From: Chitinophaga sp. YR627
GTDB lineage: Bacteria; Bacteroidota; Bacteroidia; Chitinophagales; Chitinophagaceae
Direction of reading: 5' to 3'
Assembly (NCBI RefSeq): GCF_900114995.1
Contig: NZ_FOUX01000004.1
Span: forward strand, 806,001 to 870,000
Length of the DNA: 64,000 nucleotides
Part shown: piece after piece, positions 34,491 through 42,466 of the stretch
How positions within the stretch are numbered: position 1 is the stretch's first letter
How the letters are laid out: each line of letters opens with the position of its first letter
The notes under the pieces: generated by a model
What the model was told of the DNA's origin: nothing
Database searches by the model: none
The model's input: the letters and a program-made list of their open reading frames with translations, nothing else
Program-made: the position numbers and the translations under genes

Positions 34491-36155
34491 TTATGAAAGG
34501 TATTTTCCAACGATCGGCACTCTCCGGCCTACACCAAAGGCCTTCGATGAAACGCGTATAATAGGGCAGAACTGGTTCCTTTTATACTCATTGGTATTGA
34601 CCATTTTGAGTGTACGCGTCACTAATGCGGCATCAAAACCCTGTGCAATGATCTCTTTGGGTCCCTGACGACGCTCGATATACTGGTACAGAATGCTATC
34701 CAGTACTGCATAGTCAGGCAGACTATCACTGTCTTTCTGATTAGGGCGTAATTCCGCGGAAGGCGCTTTGTCAATGATATTAACAGGGATAATTTCTTTG
34801 TCCCGGTTGATATACCTCGCCAGTGCATAGACCTGCATCTTGTATACATCACCCAATACTGCCAGACCACCGGCCATATCACCATACAAAGTACCGTAAC
34901 CGGTAGACAGTTCGCTCTTATTGGATGTATTCAGCAGGATATAACCAAACTTGTTGGATAAGCCCATCAGCAGGTTTCCACGGATACGTGACTGTGTATT
35001 CTCTTCCGCTACATTAAAAGGTCTGCCCTCAAAAAATGGATTCAGGGTCTGCAGGAAGGTCTCGTAAATATCATTGATACGGATGATGTCGTAAGGGTTG
35101 TCCAGATTTTTAGACAGGGCAACGGCGTCATCTACAGAATGTTCGGTAGAATAAGGGGAAGGCATGAGAATGGCTCTTACATTCTCCTTACCCAGCGCTT
35201 CTACTGCCAGGGCCAGTGTTACAGCGCTGTCTATACCTCCGGAAGAACCCAGGATCGCTTTGGTAAAGCCCATCTTCTGGAAATAATCCTTAATCCCCAT
35301 GATGATCGCATGATAGATGCGATCGATGTTATATTCAGGCTGCAGTTCATTTACCGGGATATAAGCCGGCTCCGTTGCAGGCTGTTCTGATTGTAACAGT
35401 ACTTCCAGATCGTAACCGTCGATGGCTTCTTCGAAGTAAGGCAATTCTTTTACGATATTACCTTGTTTGTCAAAGATCACTGATCCGCCATCAAATACGA
35501 TCTCAGTCTGTGAACCCACCGCATTACAGTAATACATAGGAATACCGTACTTCTTCACGTTTTCACGGATGATCTTCTTACGGTCCTGTGCATGATTGTA
35601 ATCAAACGGAGACGCAGACAGGTTGATCATGACGTCAGGCTGCTGTTCTATCAGCTGATCCATCGGACAGATCCTGTACAGCGGGTTATCTCCCAGGTTC
35701 CAGATATCTTCACAGATGGTCACTGCCAGTTTTTTGCCTTTGAAAGGCACAACGTTCCAGGCATAACCCGGTTCAAAGTAGCGGTATTCATCAAATACGT
35801 CGTAGGTAGGCAGCAGGGTCTTGTGGATGATCTGCTTTACCTCACCCTCATGCAGGAACCAGGCGGCGTTAAAAAGGTCTTTACCTTCCGGCTGTGTATT
35901 ACGGCAGGGAGCACCTACCAGCACTGCTATATTGGAAGTATGGGCTTTGATCTTGTCAATAGCCGCGTATGATTGTTGTATAAAGTCGTCAAATTCAAGA
36001 AAATCTCTGGGAGGATAGCCGCACACACACAACTCTGTGAACACTACCAGATCTGCGCCCTGTGCTTCGGCTGCTTTTATTCCTTCCAGTATCTTCTGCG
36101 TATTCAGTTCGAAATTGCCGATATGATAGTTCTGTTGCGCAAGTATAATTTTCAT
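34491..36155 (-). CDS. nadE: Glutamine-dependent NAD+ synthetase
   Basis: 554 residues of the two-domain form. The N-terminal nitrilase-type amidase (about 1-260) has Glu in FTELCVCGYPPRD, Lys in IHKTLLPTYDVFDE and nucleophile Cys in AVTICEDIWN. The C-terminal synthetase carries LGSSGGIDSAVTLALA (pyrophosphatase loop) and STGYGTLYGDMAGGLAVLGD. It converts deamido-NAD to NAD using glutamine, in the cytoplasm. It lies 14 bp after a barrel-protein gene and may be cotranscribed with it. Confidence 0.97.
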   Translation of the reverse strand: MKIILAQQNYHIGNFELNTQKILEGIKAAEAQGADLVVFTELCVCGYPPRDFLEFDDFIQQSYAAIDKIKAHTSNIAVLVGAPCRNTQPEGKDLFNAAWFLHEGEVKQIIHKTLLPTYDVFDEYRYFEPGYAWNVVPFKGKKLAVTICEDIWNLGDNPLYRICPMDQLIEQQPDVMINLSASPFDYNHAQDRKKIIRENVKKYGIPMYYCNAVGSQTEIVFDGGSVIFDKQGNIVKELPYFEEAIDGYDLEVLLQSEQPATEPAYIPVNELQPEYNIDRIYHAIIMGIKDYFQKMGFTKAILGSSGGIDSAVTLALAVEALGKENVRAILMPSPYSTEHSVDDAVALSKNLDNPYDIIRINDIYETFLQTLNPFFEGRPFNVAEENTQSRIRGNLLMGLSNKFGYILLNTSNKSELSTGYGTLYGDMAGGLAVLGDVYKMQVYALARYINRDKEIIPVNIIDKAPSAELRPNQKDSDSLPDYAVLDSILYQYIERRQGPKEIIAQGFDAALVTRTLKMVNTNEYKRNQFCPIIRVSSKAFGVGRRVPIVGKYLS

Positions 36156-36169
36156 CTACAATCGTCTTT

Positions 36170-36850
36170 TTAAAAGAATAGTCCCAGGTTTATTGCAAAG
36201 CTATTCATATTTACCTTACCATCACTCCATTTTCCATTGCGGGTAGCGTCGATAAACCCATTACGGTAGGTGAGTCCTACAAGTCCACTCAGTCTGTCTC
36301 CCAGCGGATATTCCACTCCTGCTCCTACCTGCAGACCAATATTGATCGGAGTGATATCACGGAGTACGTTCACCTTATCCTGGTTCACACTCAGACTTAC
36401 CACGTCAGCGCGGCCCTTGACAGGAAATCCCAGATAGGTACCGAATTGTCCCCAGATACCCATACCATTGTCGGTATCGGTCTTCAGTTTGATGGCCAGC
36501 GGGATTTCCACGTAGGTCACTTTCAGCTTATATTCAGCAGGGACCTGCTTATAATCATCCAGACCCTTATCTGCCACATATTTCAATGTACTGCCCGTTG
36601 TGGAAATCTGTAAACCGGAGGCGATGGCATAACGGCCGGATTCATCCAGGAGGAAGTCCGCCATCAGACCGAAGCTGACCCCGAACCGGGAGGCATTCCG
36701 TTCAACCCCTGATTCCTGGGGCTGCAACCAGAAAAAGGTAGGGTCCAGCTTAAAACCAAGGCGTACCCGGTTGTCCCTTATAAAGTTATTCTGGGCCTTT
36801 GCCACCATCACCGTCGAGAACAAGCATGCCATCAAAAATATCTTCCTCAT
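36170..36850 (-). CDS. PorT-like outer-membrane beta-barrel protein
   Basis: 226 residues with a signal peptide ending VAKAQ (about residue 19). The rest alternates hydrophobic and polar residues in strands, ends in Phe (NLGLFF) and contains the FGVSFGLMADFLL and YVEIPLAIKLK pattern of the PorT-type barrel family. The function is not defined. It is the first gene before nadE on the minus strand and is divergent from gldB. Confidence 0.8.
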   Translation of the reverse strand: MRKIFLMACLFSTVMVAKAQNNFIRDNRVRLGFKLDPTFFWLQPQESGVERNASRFGVSFGLMADFLLDESGRYAIASGLQISTTGSTLKYVADKGLDDYKQVPAEYKLKVTYVEIPLAIKLKTDTDNGMGIWGQFGTYLGFPVKGRADVVSLSVNQDKVNVLRDITPINIGLQVGAGVEYPLGDRLSGLVGLTYRNGFIDATRNGKWSDGKVNMNSFAINLGLFF

Positions 36851-36918
36851 ATAATTTTATCTTTTTTTTAATACAAGCTATATAATATTTTTACCTGTCC
36901 GTAAGTTAGATACCAAGT

Positions 36919-37968
36919 ATGCGAAATTACATTAATAAATTACCCGGTAACAGTCAGTGGATATTATCCGCGCTCATCCTTATATCCTGTTTATCTGCCT
37001 GTAAGCACAAAAACGTGCCAGATGTAAGTCATATTGCCGTGAATGTTCAAATTGACCGTTTTGATCAGGCATTGATCAAGCTGGATACCAATAACATTCA
37101 GGCGGGCCTGCAACGGTTGGATAAGGATTATCCTGTCTTTCTGCCTGCCTATATCGAGCATATTATGAATTTCGGTCCCTATGCTGACAGCAGTAAAATG
37201 ATACAGCTGCAGACTAATATGCTGATCGGGAATGCAGATTATCGTGTTTTACAGGATTCCATCAATGTGCATTTTCCTAAACTGGATGGACTGGAACGTG
37301 ATCTCGCGCAAAACTTCCGCTATATAAAGTACTATATTCCTTCGTTCCCTATTCCCGGCAGGATAGTGGCATTTAGTTCTGTGATCAGTAACTATGGGGC
37401 CGTAACCATTGATTCTGTGCTGGGTATCGGACTGGATATGTACCTGGGAAAGGATTTCCCAATATATGGCATACTGCCGGATTATCCTGTCTATATGATC
37501 CGCAAATTCTCTCCTGAATATATCACAACCAACGCTATCCAGGCACTGGCCCAACAGGTCTATCCAGGTGCTGCTCCGGGAGACCAGCTTGTAATACAAC
37601 TGGTAAAGGCCGGCAAGCTACAGTATTTCCTGGAACAGGTGATGCCCGAGACAGAAGACAGTGTCCGGCTTGGTTACACCAACACCCAGATGGAATGGTG
37701 TAAAGATAATGAACAGCTGATCTGGCAGTTTTTCGTACAACAGAACCTGTTGTATAAAGCCGACTGGCAAAGCAACATGCATTATATGAATGATGGTCCT
37801 TCCACACAGGGAATGCCTGAACAGGCGCCTGGCAGGATCGGTACTTTTGTAGGCTGGAGAATTGTAAAACAATACATGGAAAATCATCCGGAGGTAACGT
37901 TGCAACAACTGATGGAAGAGAAAGATGCGATGAAGATCTTTTCTCAGTCCAAGTACAGACCTAAATAG
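36919..37968 (+). CDS. gldB: Gliding motility lipoprotein GldB
   Basis: 349 residues. Lipoprotein signal ending CLSAC (Cys about residue 26). GldB-type core includes VNVQIDRFDQALIKLD, YPVFLPAYIEHIMNFG, FRYIKYYIPSFPIP, YLGKDFPIYG and the C-terminal WRIVKQYMENHPEVTLQQLM. GldB is an essential accessory protein of gliding motility and type IX secretion in Bacteroidota and sits in the envelope. gldF and gldG lie 10 kb away in this window. A terminator follows at 37989. Confidence 0.9.
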   Translation: MRNYINKLPGNSQWILSALILISCLSACKHKNVPDVSHIAVNVQIDRFDQALIKLDTNNIQAGLQRLDKDYPVFLPAYIEHIMNFGPYADSSKMIQLQTNMLIGNADYRVLQDSINVHFPKLDGLERDLAQNFRYIKYYIPSFPIPGRIVAFSSVISNYGAVTIDSVLGIGLDMYLGKDFPIYGILPDYPVYMIRKFSPEYITTNAIQALAQQVYPGAAPGDQLVIQLVKAGKLQYFLEQVMPETEDSVRLGYTNTQMEWCKDNEQLIWQFFVQQNLLYKADWQSNMHYMNDGPSTQGMPEQAPGRIGTFVGWRIVKQYMENHPEVTLQQLMEEKDAMKIFSQSKYRPK

Positions 37969-37988
37969 CATTCAGGTATATACTTTTG

Positions 37989-38020
37989 AAATGCTTCTCT
38001 TTACGGGGAAGCATTTTTTA
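37989..38020 (+). terminator. Intrinsic terminator after gldB
   Basis: AAATGCTTC pairs with GAAGCATTT across a 10-base loop, followed by a T-run, 21 bp after the stop codon. Confidence 0.85.
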
Positions 38021-38129
38021 TTTCCATCAATCATGTTTGCAATATCACATCTGAATAATGAATATCATCTCCAGATACAAAATACCTATCTGTTCAAAGA
38101 GCACTTAAATACGCTTAACACTATTGTTG

Positions 38130-38200
38130 CACTGGCTTAAGGATTCGAACCTTAATGAATAGTTGTGGAGACTATCATCTTATCATTAGATGAAGCCAGT
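38130..38200 (-). tRNA. tRNA-like gene, type A, anticodon CCA, edge copy
   Basis: 71-base cloverleaf on the minus strand: acceptor ACTGGCT/AGCCAGT (7 bp), D stem ATCT/AGAT, anticodon stem ATAGT/ACTAT with loop CTCCACA (anticodon CCA at 34-36), a four-base variable loop, T stem TAAGG/CCTTA and loop TTCGAAT. Discriminator is G, A1-T72, no encoded CCA. This is the most diverged copy: the D loop has GA instead of GG, and position 37 is C. It may be a decayed end copy. Confidence 0.65.
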
Positions 38201-38241
38201 ATTTTATATTTATCTGCTTCGCATTGCTGCGAAACACATTG

Positions 38242-38312
38242 CACTGATCTAAGGATTCGAACCTTAATGAACGGGGTTGGAAGCCGTCATCTTACCGTTA
38301 GATGAAATCAGT
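38242..38312 (-). tRNA. tRNA-like gene, type B, CCA at anticodon position
   Basis: 71 bases, minus strand. Acceptor ACTGATT/GATCAGT shows compensating changes relative to type A. D loop AACGGTA keeps GG. The anticodon stem ACGGC/CCCGT pairs at four of five positions with a C-C mismatch next to the loop; loop TTCCAAC puts CCA at 34-36. Shifting by one base gives TCC (Gly) but breaks the stem. T arm is identical to type A. Discriminator G. Confidence 0.7.
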
Positions 38313-38356
38313 ATTTATAACATTCCCGCTCCGCATATACACACGCGAAAACACTG

Positions 38357-38427
38357 CACAGGCTTAAGGATTCGAACCTTAATGAATAGTTTTGGAGACT
38401 ATCATCTTACCATTAGATGAAGCCAGT
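38357..38427 (-). tRNA. tRNA-like gene, type A, anticodon CCA
   Basis: 71 bases, minus strand. Anticodon arm ATAGT-CTCCAAA-ACTAT is a textbook tRNA(Trp) loop. D loop AATGGTA and T loop TTCGAAT are normal. The 3' acceptor strand reads AGCCTGT, so pair 3-70 is T-T, a mismatch not found in the fifth copy. Confidence 0.75.
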
Positions 38428-38468
38428 ATTTATAATTGATCTGCTTCGCATTACTACGAAACACATTG

Positions 38469-38539
38469 CACTGATCTAAGGATTCGAACCTTAATGAACG
38501 GGGTTGGAAGCCGTCATCTTACCGTTAGATGAAATCAGT
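38469..38539 (-). tRNA. tRNA-like gene, type B, CCA at anticodon position
   Basis: 71 bases, minus strand. The gene body is the same as the copy at 38242, and it lies exactly 227 bases further on, with the same C-C mismatch at the top of the anticodon stem. The spacers around it differ from the first set by only a few bases, indicating recent tandem duplication. Confidence 0.7.
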
Positions 38540-38583
38540 ATTTATATCATTCCCGCTCCGCATATACATACGCGAAAACACTG

Positions 38584-38654
38584 CACTGGCTTAAGGATTC
38601 GAACCTTAATGAATAGTTTTGGAGACTATCATCTTACCGTTAGATGAAGCCAGT
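38584..38654 (-). tRNA. tRNA-like gene, type A, anticodon CCA, first in transcript
   Basis: 71 bases, minus strand. Fully paired acceptor ACTGGCT/AGCCAGT, D loop AACGGTA, anticodon loop CTCCAAA (CCA), T loop TTCGAAT, discriminator G. It is the copy nearest any upstream promoter, yet an intrinsic terminator ends only six bases before it (see 38661). The best-formed member of the array. Confidence 0.78.
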
Positions 38655-38660
38655 AGGCAT

Positions 38661-38691
38661 AAAAAAAGCCCGATTGGAATACCAATCGGGC
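38661..38691 (-). terminator. Intrinsic terminator directly upstream of the tRNA-like array
   Basis: Perfect 10-bp stem GCCCGATTGG with a four-base loop; on the minus strand it is followed by seven T. It would stop minus-strand transcripts coming from the RNase Z-like gene or from the 38.7-38.8 kb gap, six bases before the first tRNA-like gene. A TATCTTTG element lies further upstream on the minus strand (plus coordinates 38792-38799), so a short RNA of about 125 bases could be made and ended here. Confidence 0.85.
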
Positions 38692-38878
38692 CTTAATGTC
38701 TTTGTATATCTGACATCACACAGTAATCCGACTGGTATCTTGCTGACACCATGACCACGAATTACTATATGACATATTTTTTTGCATGCAACAAAGATAG
38801 AATGATTTTTTTGAATAAAAATATGCTGCATAAAAAATTGCAGGAAATATTTTTACGCTTACACGAAACGGATCGTGT

Positions 38879-39757
38879 TTATGCATTGATAGCTTTTCCT
38901 TTCAATACATCTACCACAGTCTCTCCCGGCAGTATTCTATAGACAGGTATGTTCAAGGCATATCTATCGCAGAGTAACCGTATTGCATCATCAATCTTAA
39001 TCGCATTGTATCTGGATGAGAAATGCCCCAGTATTAATTTTTCAATATTACTACCACTCACCATTTCGATCACTTCATCCAGCCGGCTGTGTTTATTTTT
39101 ATGCGCATGTATTTTGATCTCTTCTTCACGTTCAAGAAATGTTGCTTCATGAATCAGGATCTTTGTATCATCCCATTTATGCAGGTCATCCACAGGTGTA
39201 TCACCAGAATAACTCAGGATATTTGTACGCACTTCTATTGTAGTCGCTTCCTTGCCGTGTTCAATACCGATCTTACGAATTTCTTCTCCCGATAAACCTA
39301 TGAGTTCCGGGCGCAGTTTTCTTTTTGTCTGATAGATCTTATATCCCAGACTCCGTGTTACTTCGGGTGGTACCGGCACATGTTCATTACGTACGGGTAC
39401 AACGAGAATATCATCCTTTACACGAATTTCATCACCTGCTGTAACCGGCTGCCATACAGTACCTGTAGCATAAGTGTCAAATCTTGTAAAGAATTCGTGC
39501 ATTGCTGGAAAAGAACGTGAATCTCTTGGGTAAGATATCACAGGATAACCTTCTCTTGCATTCAACTGATTGAATTGTAATAATCCGGTGAGATGATCTC
39601 TGTCTGCATGTGAGATAAATGCATGTGTGATCTTTCTGCTTTTCTGCAAAAGTGCAGACATCATGCCGTCTCCGGCATCGAGTAAAATTCCTAATTCTTC
39701 TATAAAATACCAGCTTGAAAATAAAGCTGTTGAATAGCCTGTAATCGTTAGTTCCAT
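38879..39757 (-). CDS. RNase Z-like metallo-hydrolase with altered metal motif
   Basis: 292 residues of the metallo-beta-lactamase superfamily, closest in layout to RNase Z (tRNA 3' endonuclease). The motif HxHxDH reads H50-A-D52-R-D54-H55, so the second His is Asp. Other ligands are kept: H126 in NEHVP, D186 in YSGDTP, H245 in LGHFSSRY. H203-EAT and KNKHS (H223) match the RNase Z HEAT and HST segments. It starts within the stop of the methyltransferase gene (TAATG). The next features downstream are the tRNA-like genes. It could process tRNA ends or act on another phosphodiester; neither is shown. Confidence 0.8.
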   Translation of the reverse strand: MELTITGYSTALFSSWYFIEELGILLDAGDGMMSALLQKSRKITHAFISHADRDHLTGLLQFNQLNAREGYPVISYPRDSRSFPAMHEFFTRFDTYATGTVWQPVTAGDEIRVKDDILVVPVRNEHVPVPPEVTRSLGYKIYQTKRKLRPELIGLSGEEIRKIGIEHGKEATTIEVRTNILSYSGDTPVDDLHKWDDTKILIHEATFLEREEEIKIHAHKNKHSRLDEVIEMVSGSNIEKLILGHFSSRYNAIKIDDAIRLLCDRYALNIPVYRILPGETVVDVLKGKAINA

Positions 39758-40383
39758 TAAACTTTCTTCAAAATAATTGTAAGTATCCTGGGGATACCGT
39801 TTCTATCGTTATCATCAAAATATTCATTGAGATCTTCCACTATCAGACCATACTTTCCGGCGGAACGAATAAAGTCAGAAATATGATGATTAAAACACTC
39901 CAGTATTGCTGTTCCGCCAGCAGTATCAAAACGTGCTTTAGTGCCCGCATACTGTTTAAAAGGGTGCAATTCACCTATATATACATAACCACCAGGATGC
40001 AGTGATTTTGATACCTGCTGAAAGATATGATCCAGGTTTTCAATGTGTTCCAGTACCAGACTAAAGCTGACCAGGTCATACAAACCGTCCTGGAAATGCC
40101 ATTCCTTTGTAATGTCAGCCTGTTTAAACAGCACCCTGCTGGAAGATATCTTCTCTTTTGCTTTGTCCATCATGCCTTCTGACTGATCGATAGCAGTGAT
40201 ATAGGTGGCTCTTTCCTGGAACCAGAGCGTATTTTTTCCGGTGCCGCAACCTATTTCAAGACAGGTTTTGAACTCAATATCAGCGAGTGAGGTACGAAGC
40301 GCATATGCCTCCAGATCACGTGTTTTATTATCGTTAGAATCGTATTGGGATGCCCAGAGGTTATAAGCTTGTTTGGTGTCCAT
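39757..40383 (-). CDS. Class I SAM-dependent methyltransferase
   Basis: 208 residues with the Rossmann methyltransferase fold. Motif I is CLEIGCGTGKNTLWF, then ITAIDQSEGMMDKAK (motif II), YDLVSFSLVLEHIEN (motif III/IV) and HPGGYVYIGELHPF. The substrate is not evident; the type is that of small-molecule or ubiquinone-like methyltransferases but may vary. Its TAA overlaps the ATG of the RNase Z-like gene by one base, so the two are translationally coupled. Confidence 0.88.
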   Translation of the reverse strand: MDTKQAYNLWASQYDSNDNKTRDLEAYALRTSLADIEFKTCLEIGCGTGKNTLWFQERATYITAIDQSEGMMDKAKEKISSSRVLFKQADITKEWHFQDGLYDLVSFSLVLEHIENLDHIFQQVSKSLHPGGYVYIGELHPFKQYAGTKARFDTAGGTAILECFNHHISDFIRSAGKYGLIVEDLNEYFDDNDRNGIPRILTIILKKV

Positions 40384-40570
40384 GCTATTTTCTTTGCTGG
40401 TGATGGGGAATGATGATAGTTATCTTTCGCTAATGCTCCCAAATGAAGGTAGCACTAACATAGAGTGAGTACTATATAAGTATTACCAGAGCGGATTTTA
40501 GGGAAAAAAGTGTCCACTGACCGCTGGTAGTCTTACAAGTTATTAATAAAACCCTGAAATTAAACGTAAA

Positions 40571-40957
40571 TCAATTTAGCTTAAAAGGCACAATCATCTG
40601 AAATTCGGGAATCTTGACCTCAAACTGCTTTTTATTCAGTTGATTTTCCATCTGGTAGGAGCCGTACATTTTACCGATCTCGGTACGCAGATTGGACCCG
40701 GAAACATATTGATAGCTTTCAGACGGGGCCAGCAGTGGCTGTACGCCTACTACGCCCTCTCCTTCGACTTCGCGGTGGGTGCCGTTGGAATCGATGATAT
40801 ACCAATGGCGGCGAAGTAACTTTATGGGGAAAGTATTATTGTTTTCAATCGTAATACGGTAGGCGAACATAAATTCACTACCAATCGGATTTGAATAGTC
40901 CGGTTGATAAAATGTCTCCACACTGATGGTAATGCCGTCTGTTACTTTCTTTACCAT
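40571..40957 (-). CDS. apaG: ApaG domain protein
   Basis: 128 residues of the ApaG fold (immunoglobulin-like). Characteristic parts: FAYRITIENNNTFPIKLLRRHW, IDSNGTHREVEGEGVVG and GSNLRTEIGKMYGSYQME. ApaG has been linked to divalent cation efflux and dinucleotide metabolism, but its biochemical role is not settled. It lies alone between the methyltransferase and a small zincin-like gene, with gaps of about 150-190 bp. Confidence 0.93.
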   Translation of the reverse strand: MVKKVTDGITISVETFYQPDYSNPIGSEFMFAYRITIENNNTFPIKLLRRHWYIIDSNGTHREVEGEGVVGVQPLLAPSESYQYVSGSNLRTEIGKMYGSYQMENQLNKKQFEVKIPEFQMIVPFKLN

Positions 40958-41104
40958 ATTACACCTCCGTTTCGTTTAACGTAAAAATAAGCAAAATAAA
41001 TCCAGTAGTACTAAAAATTATATGTCCGGAAAGACTTTAACTTTTCATTTAGAAGTACCCGGAAAGGGTATTGAATCGGCTAATTTATACTGAAAATAAG
41101 CAAC

Positions 41105-41431
41105 TTATACAATAATAACTCTTTCCATGATTGCGGAGTTGTGTTCGGCTGCCCTCGCTTCCACTTCAAAACGGTTGGCGTAGTAACCTACTCTGGCACA
41201 CTCCCACAGGTACTTCCAGAGAAAGGGGATCAGCCCTAATTCCCTGTATTGCATTACATGGCATATTTCGTGCCTGACCCACCATTTGTGACTGAGAAAG
41301 TCTTCACGGGTGGCTCCGTGCAGGTGAATGGTCTTCCCTATTACCATAGCGATCTGGTTTCCACCCATATAACGGGCTGCCAGACGTGCCAGCAAGGATC
41401 GCTCTTTTATGTAACAGGTCACAGGTTCCAT
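41105..41431 (-). CDS. Small zincin-like protein with HExxH
   Basis: 108 residues. The sequence WWVRHEICHVMQYRELG holds an HExxH zinc motif, resembling the DUF4157-type peptidase domain in reduced form. A third ligand is likely among the Glu residues of NRFEVEARAAEH. No signal peptide is obvious. The protein is too short for a full protease, so activity is uncertain. A hairpin repeat separates it from the barrel gene upstream. Confidence 0.75.
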   Translation of the reverse strand: MEPVTCYIKERSLLARLAARYMGGNQIAMVIGKTIHLHGATREDFLSHKWWVRHEICHVMQYRELGLIPFLWKYLWECARVGYYANRFEVEARAAEHNSAIMERVIIV

Positions 41432-41442
41432 TAATTAAAAAT

Positions 41443-41515
41443 ACAAATTAGGAATGACGAATTGTACAGAACGACCATTCAATTTGTTCATATACAATCC
41501 GTCATTCCCAGGATG
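41443..41515 (-). terminator. Long hairpin with GGAATGACG ends after barrel gene
   Basis: On the minus strand GGAATGACGGATTGTA and TACAATTCGTCATTCC form a 16-bp stem (one G-T) about 40 bases apart, followed by AT-rich sequence. It follows the barrel gene ending at 41516. The same GGAATGACGG/CCGTCATTCC ends form the hairpin at 61247, also after a barrel gene. Confidence 0.65.
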
Positions 41516-42439
41516 TTATAATGAGAATCTACGGGAAATATTGAAGCCCCATCTGAACTGTCCCTGCAGCCAGGAAGAGCGGGTTTCTGTAATAAACTGG
41601 TTTTCCAGAATAGCGGTAGAGTTCCCAAAAGTGATATGGAAGACGTGTCCGCCGGTTTCCAGTTCGAGTCCTGCTGCCAGTGGATTATACAAATCTCTTC
41701 CCTGTGCCTTGAAGTAGTCTTTACTTTCCTGGCTACGGAACGGATAGTAGTATTCCAGCAACAGACCGAGGCGCTTGGTGAACTTCAGTCTGCCGCCTCC
41801 GCCTAATGCGAAGACATCATTCTGGTCTTTATAACCTACCCTGTTACGGTGCACCCATGTTGGCAGTAAGGTCAGTGACAGACTGGGCGTGAATTTACGG
41901 GCAATGATCAGTTGGCCGGTATAAGACAAACGGTCGCTGAATTTTCCAAAATAGCTGGCATCAGAGATCGTTTTACTGGAGGTCATACCACTCACTACGG
42001 AGTTACCAAAGAGGCTTACGCTCAATGGTACATGATCATCCGTCGTTTGTTGGAGCAGCTTGTATTTAGCCAGTCCTTCGTACAACTGGGTCAGGTTACC
42101 GGAGCCTTTTGTGCGGCCGATACCTACCATGAAACGGTCGGTAATACCATATTCAAAGGCAATACGGATATCAGCAGAGTTGTCCATTCCAAAGAAGGTC
42201 TTGGGGCCACCAAACTCTCCTCCAAGGTCACCGAAATGGTGTGCTACCCTGAAATCAAGCTCCCGCTTTTTCAGCGTTTCTGGAGAATGTCCCTGTATGA
42301 TACGGGTGGATTTATAGGTAGCGATCACGGGTTCATGTGTCTTTACTTCCTCCTTGCCAACCAGTGCTTCCAGGCTTTCCTGGGCGAAAGAATGTAATCC
42401 CAGGCAACAGCCCAGCAATAACAGATAAATATGTTTCAT
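41516..42439 (-). CDS. Outer-membrane beta-barrel protein (DUF5777-like)
   Basis: 307 residues: signal peptide ending LHSFAQ (about residue 19), then a strand-rich barrel (FRVAHHFGDLGGEFGG, FMVGIGRTKGSGN, TLLPTWVHRNRVGY, GLLLEYYYPFRS), ending in a short hydrophobic strand. I associate this layout with DUF5777. It follows a YceI gene and a c-type-haem lipoprotein gene on the same strand at short spacing, so the three form an operon; a shared redox or lipid-related role in the envelope is possible. Confidence 0.8.
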   Translation of the reverse strand: MKHIYLLLLGCCLGLHSFAQESLEALVGKEEVKTHEPVIATYKSTRIIQGHSPETLKKRELDFRVAHHFGDLGGEFGGPKTFFGMDNSADIRIAFEYGITDRFMVGIGRTKGSGNLTQLYEGLAKYKLLQQTTDDHVPLSVSLFGNSVVSGMTSSKTISDASYFGKFSDRLSYTGQLIIARKFTPSLSLTLLPTWVHRNRVGYKDQNDVFALGGGGRLKFTKRLGLLLEYYYPFRSQESKDYFKAQGRDLYNPLAAGLELETGGHVFHITFGNSTAILENQFITETRSSWLQGQFRWGFNISRRFSL

Positions 42440-42466
42440 AGGATCTGACAGCTTATTGTTTTTTTA

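Noticed and set aside
38242..38312. Type B reading as tRNA(Gly) with anticodon TCC
   Set aside because: Shifting the loop by one base leaves only two of five pairs in the anticodon stem, whereas the CCA register keeps four and aligns with type A. It remains possible but is less supported.
38130..38654. Regular repeats resembling a CRISPR array
   Set aside because: Repeats fold as complete tRNA cloverleaves with alternating types. Spacers are conserved between copies rather than unique, and no cas genes are near.
38640..38831. Minus-strand frame of 63 codons across the terminator and promoter before the tRNA-like array
   Set aside because: It runs through the terminator hairpin and into the tRNA-like gene, and has no family pattern.
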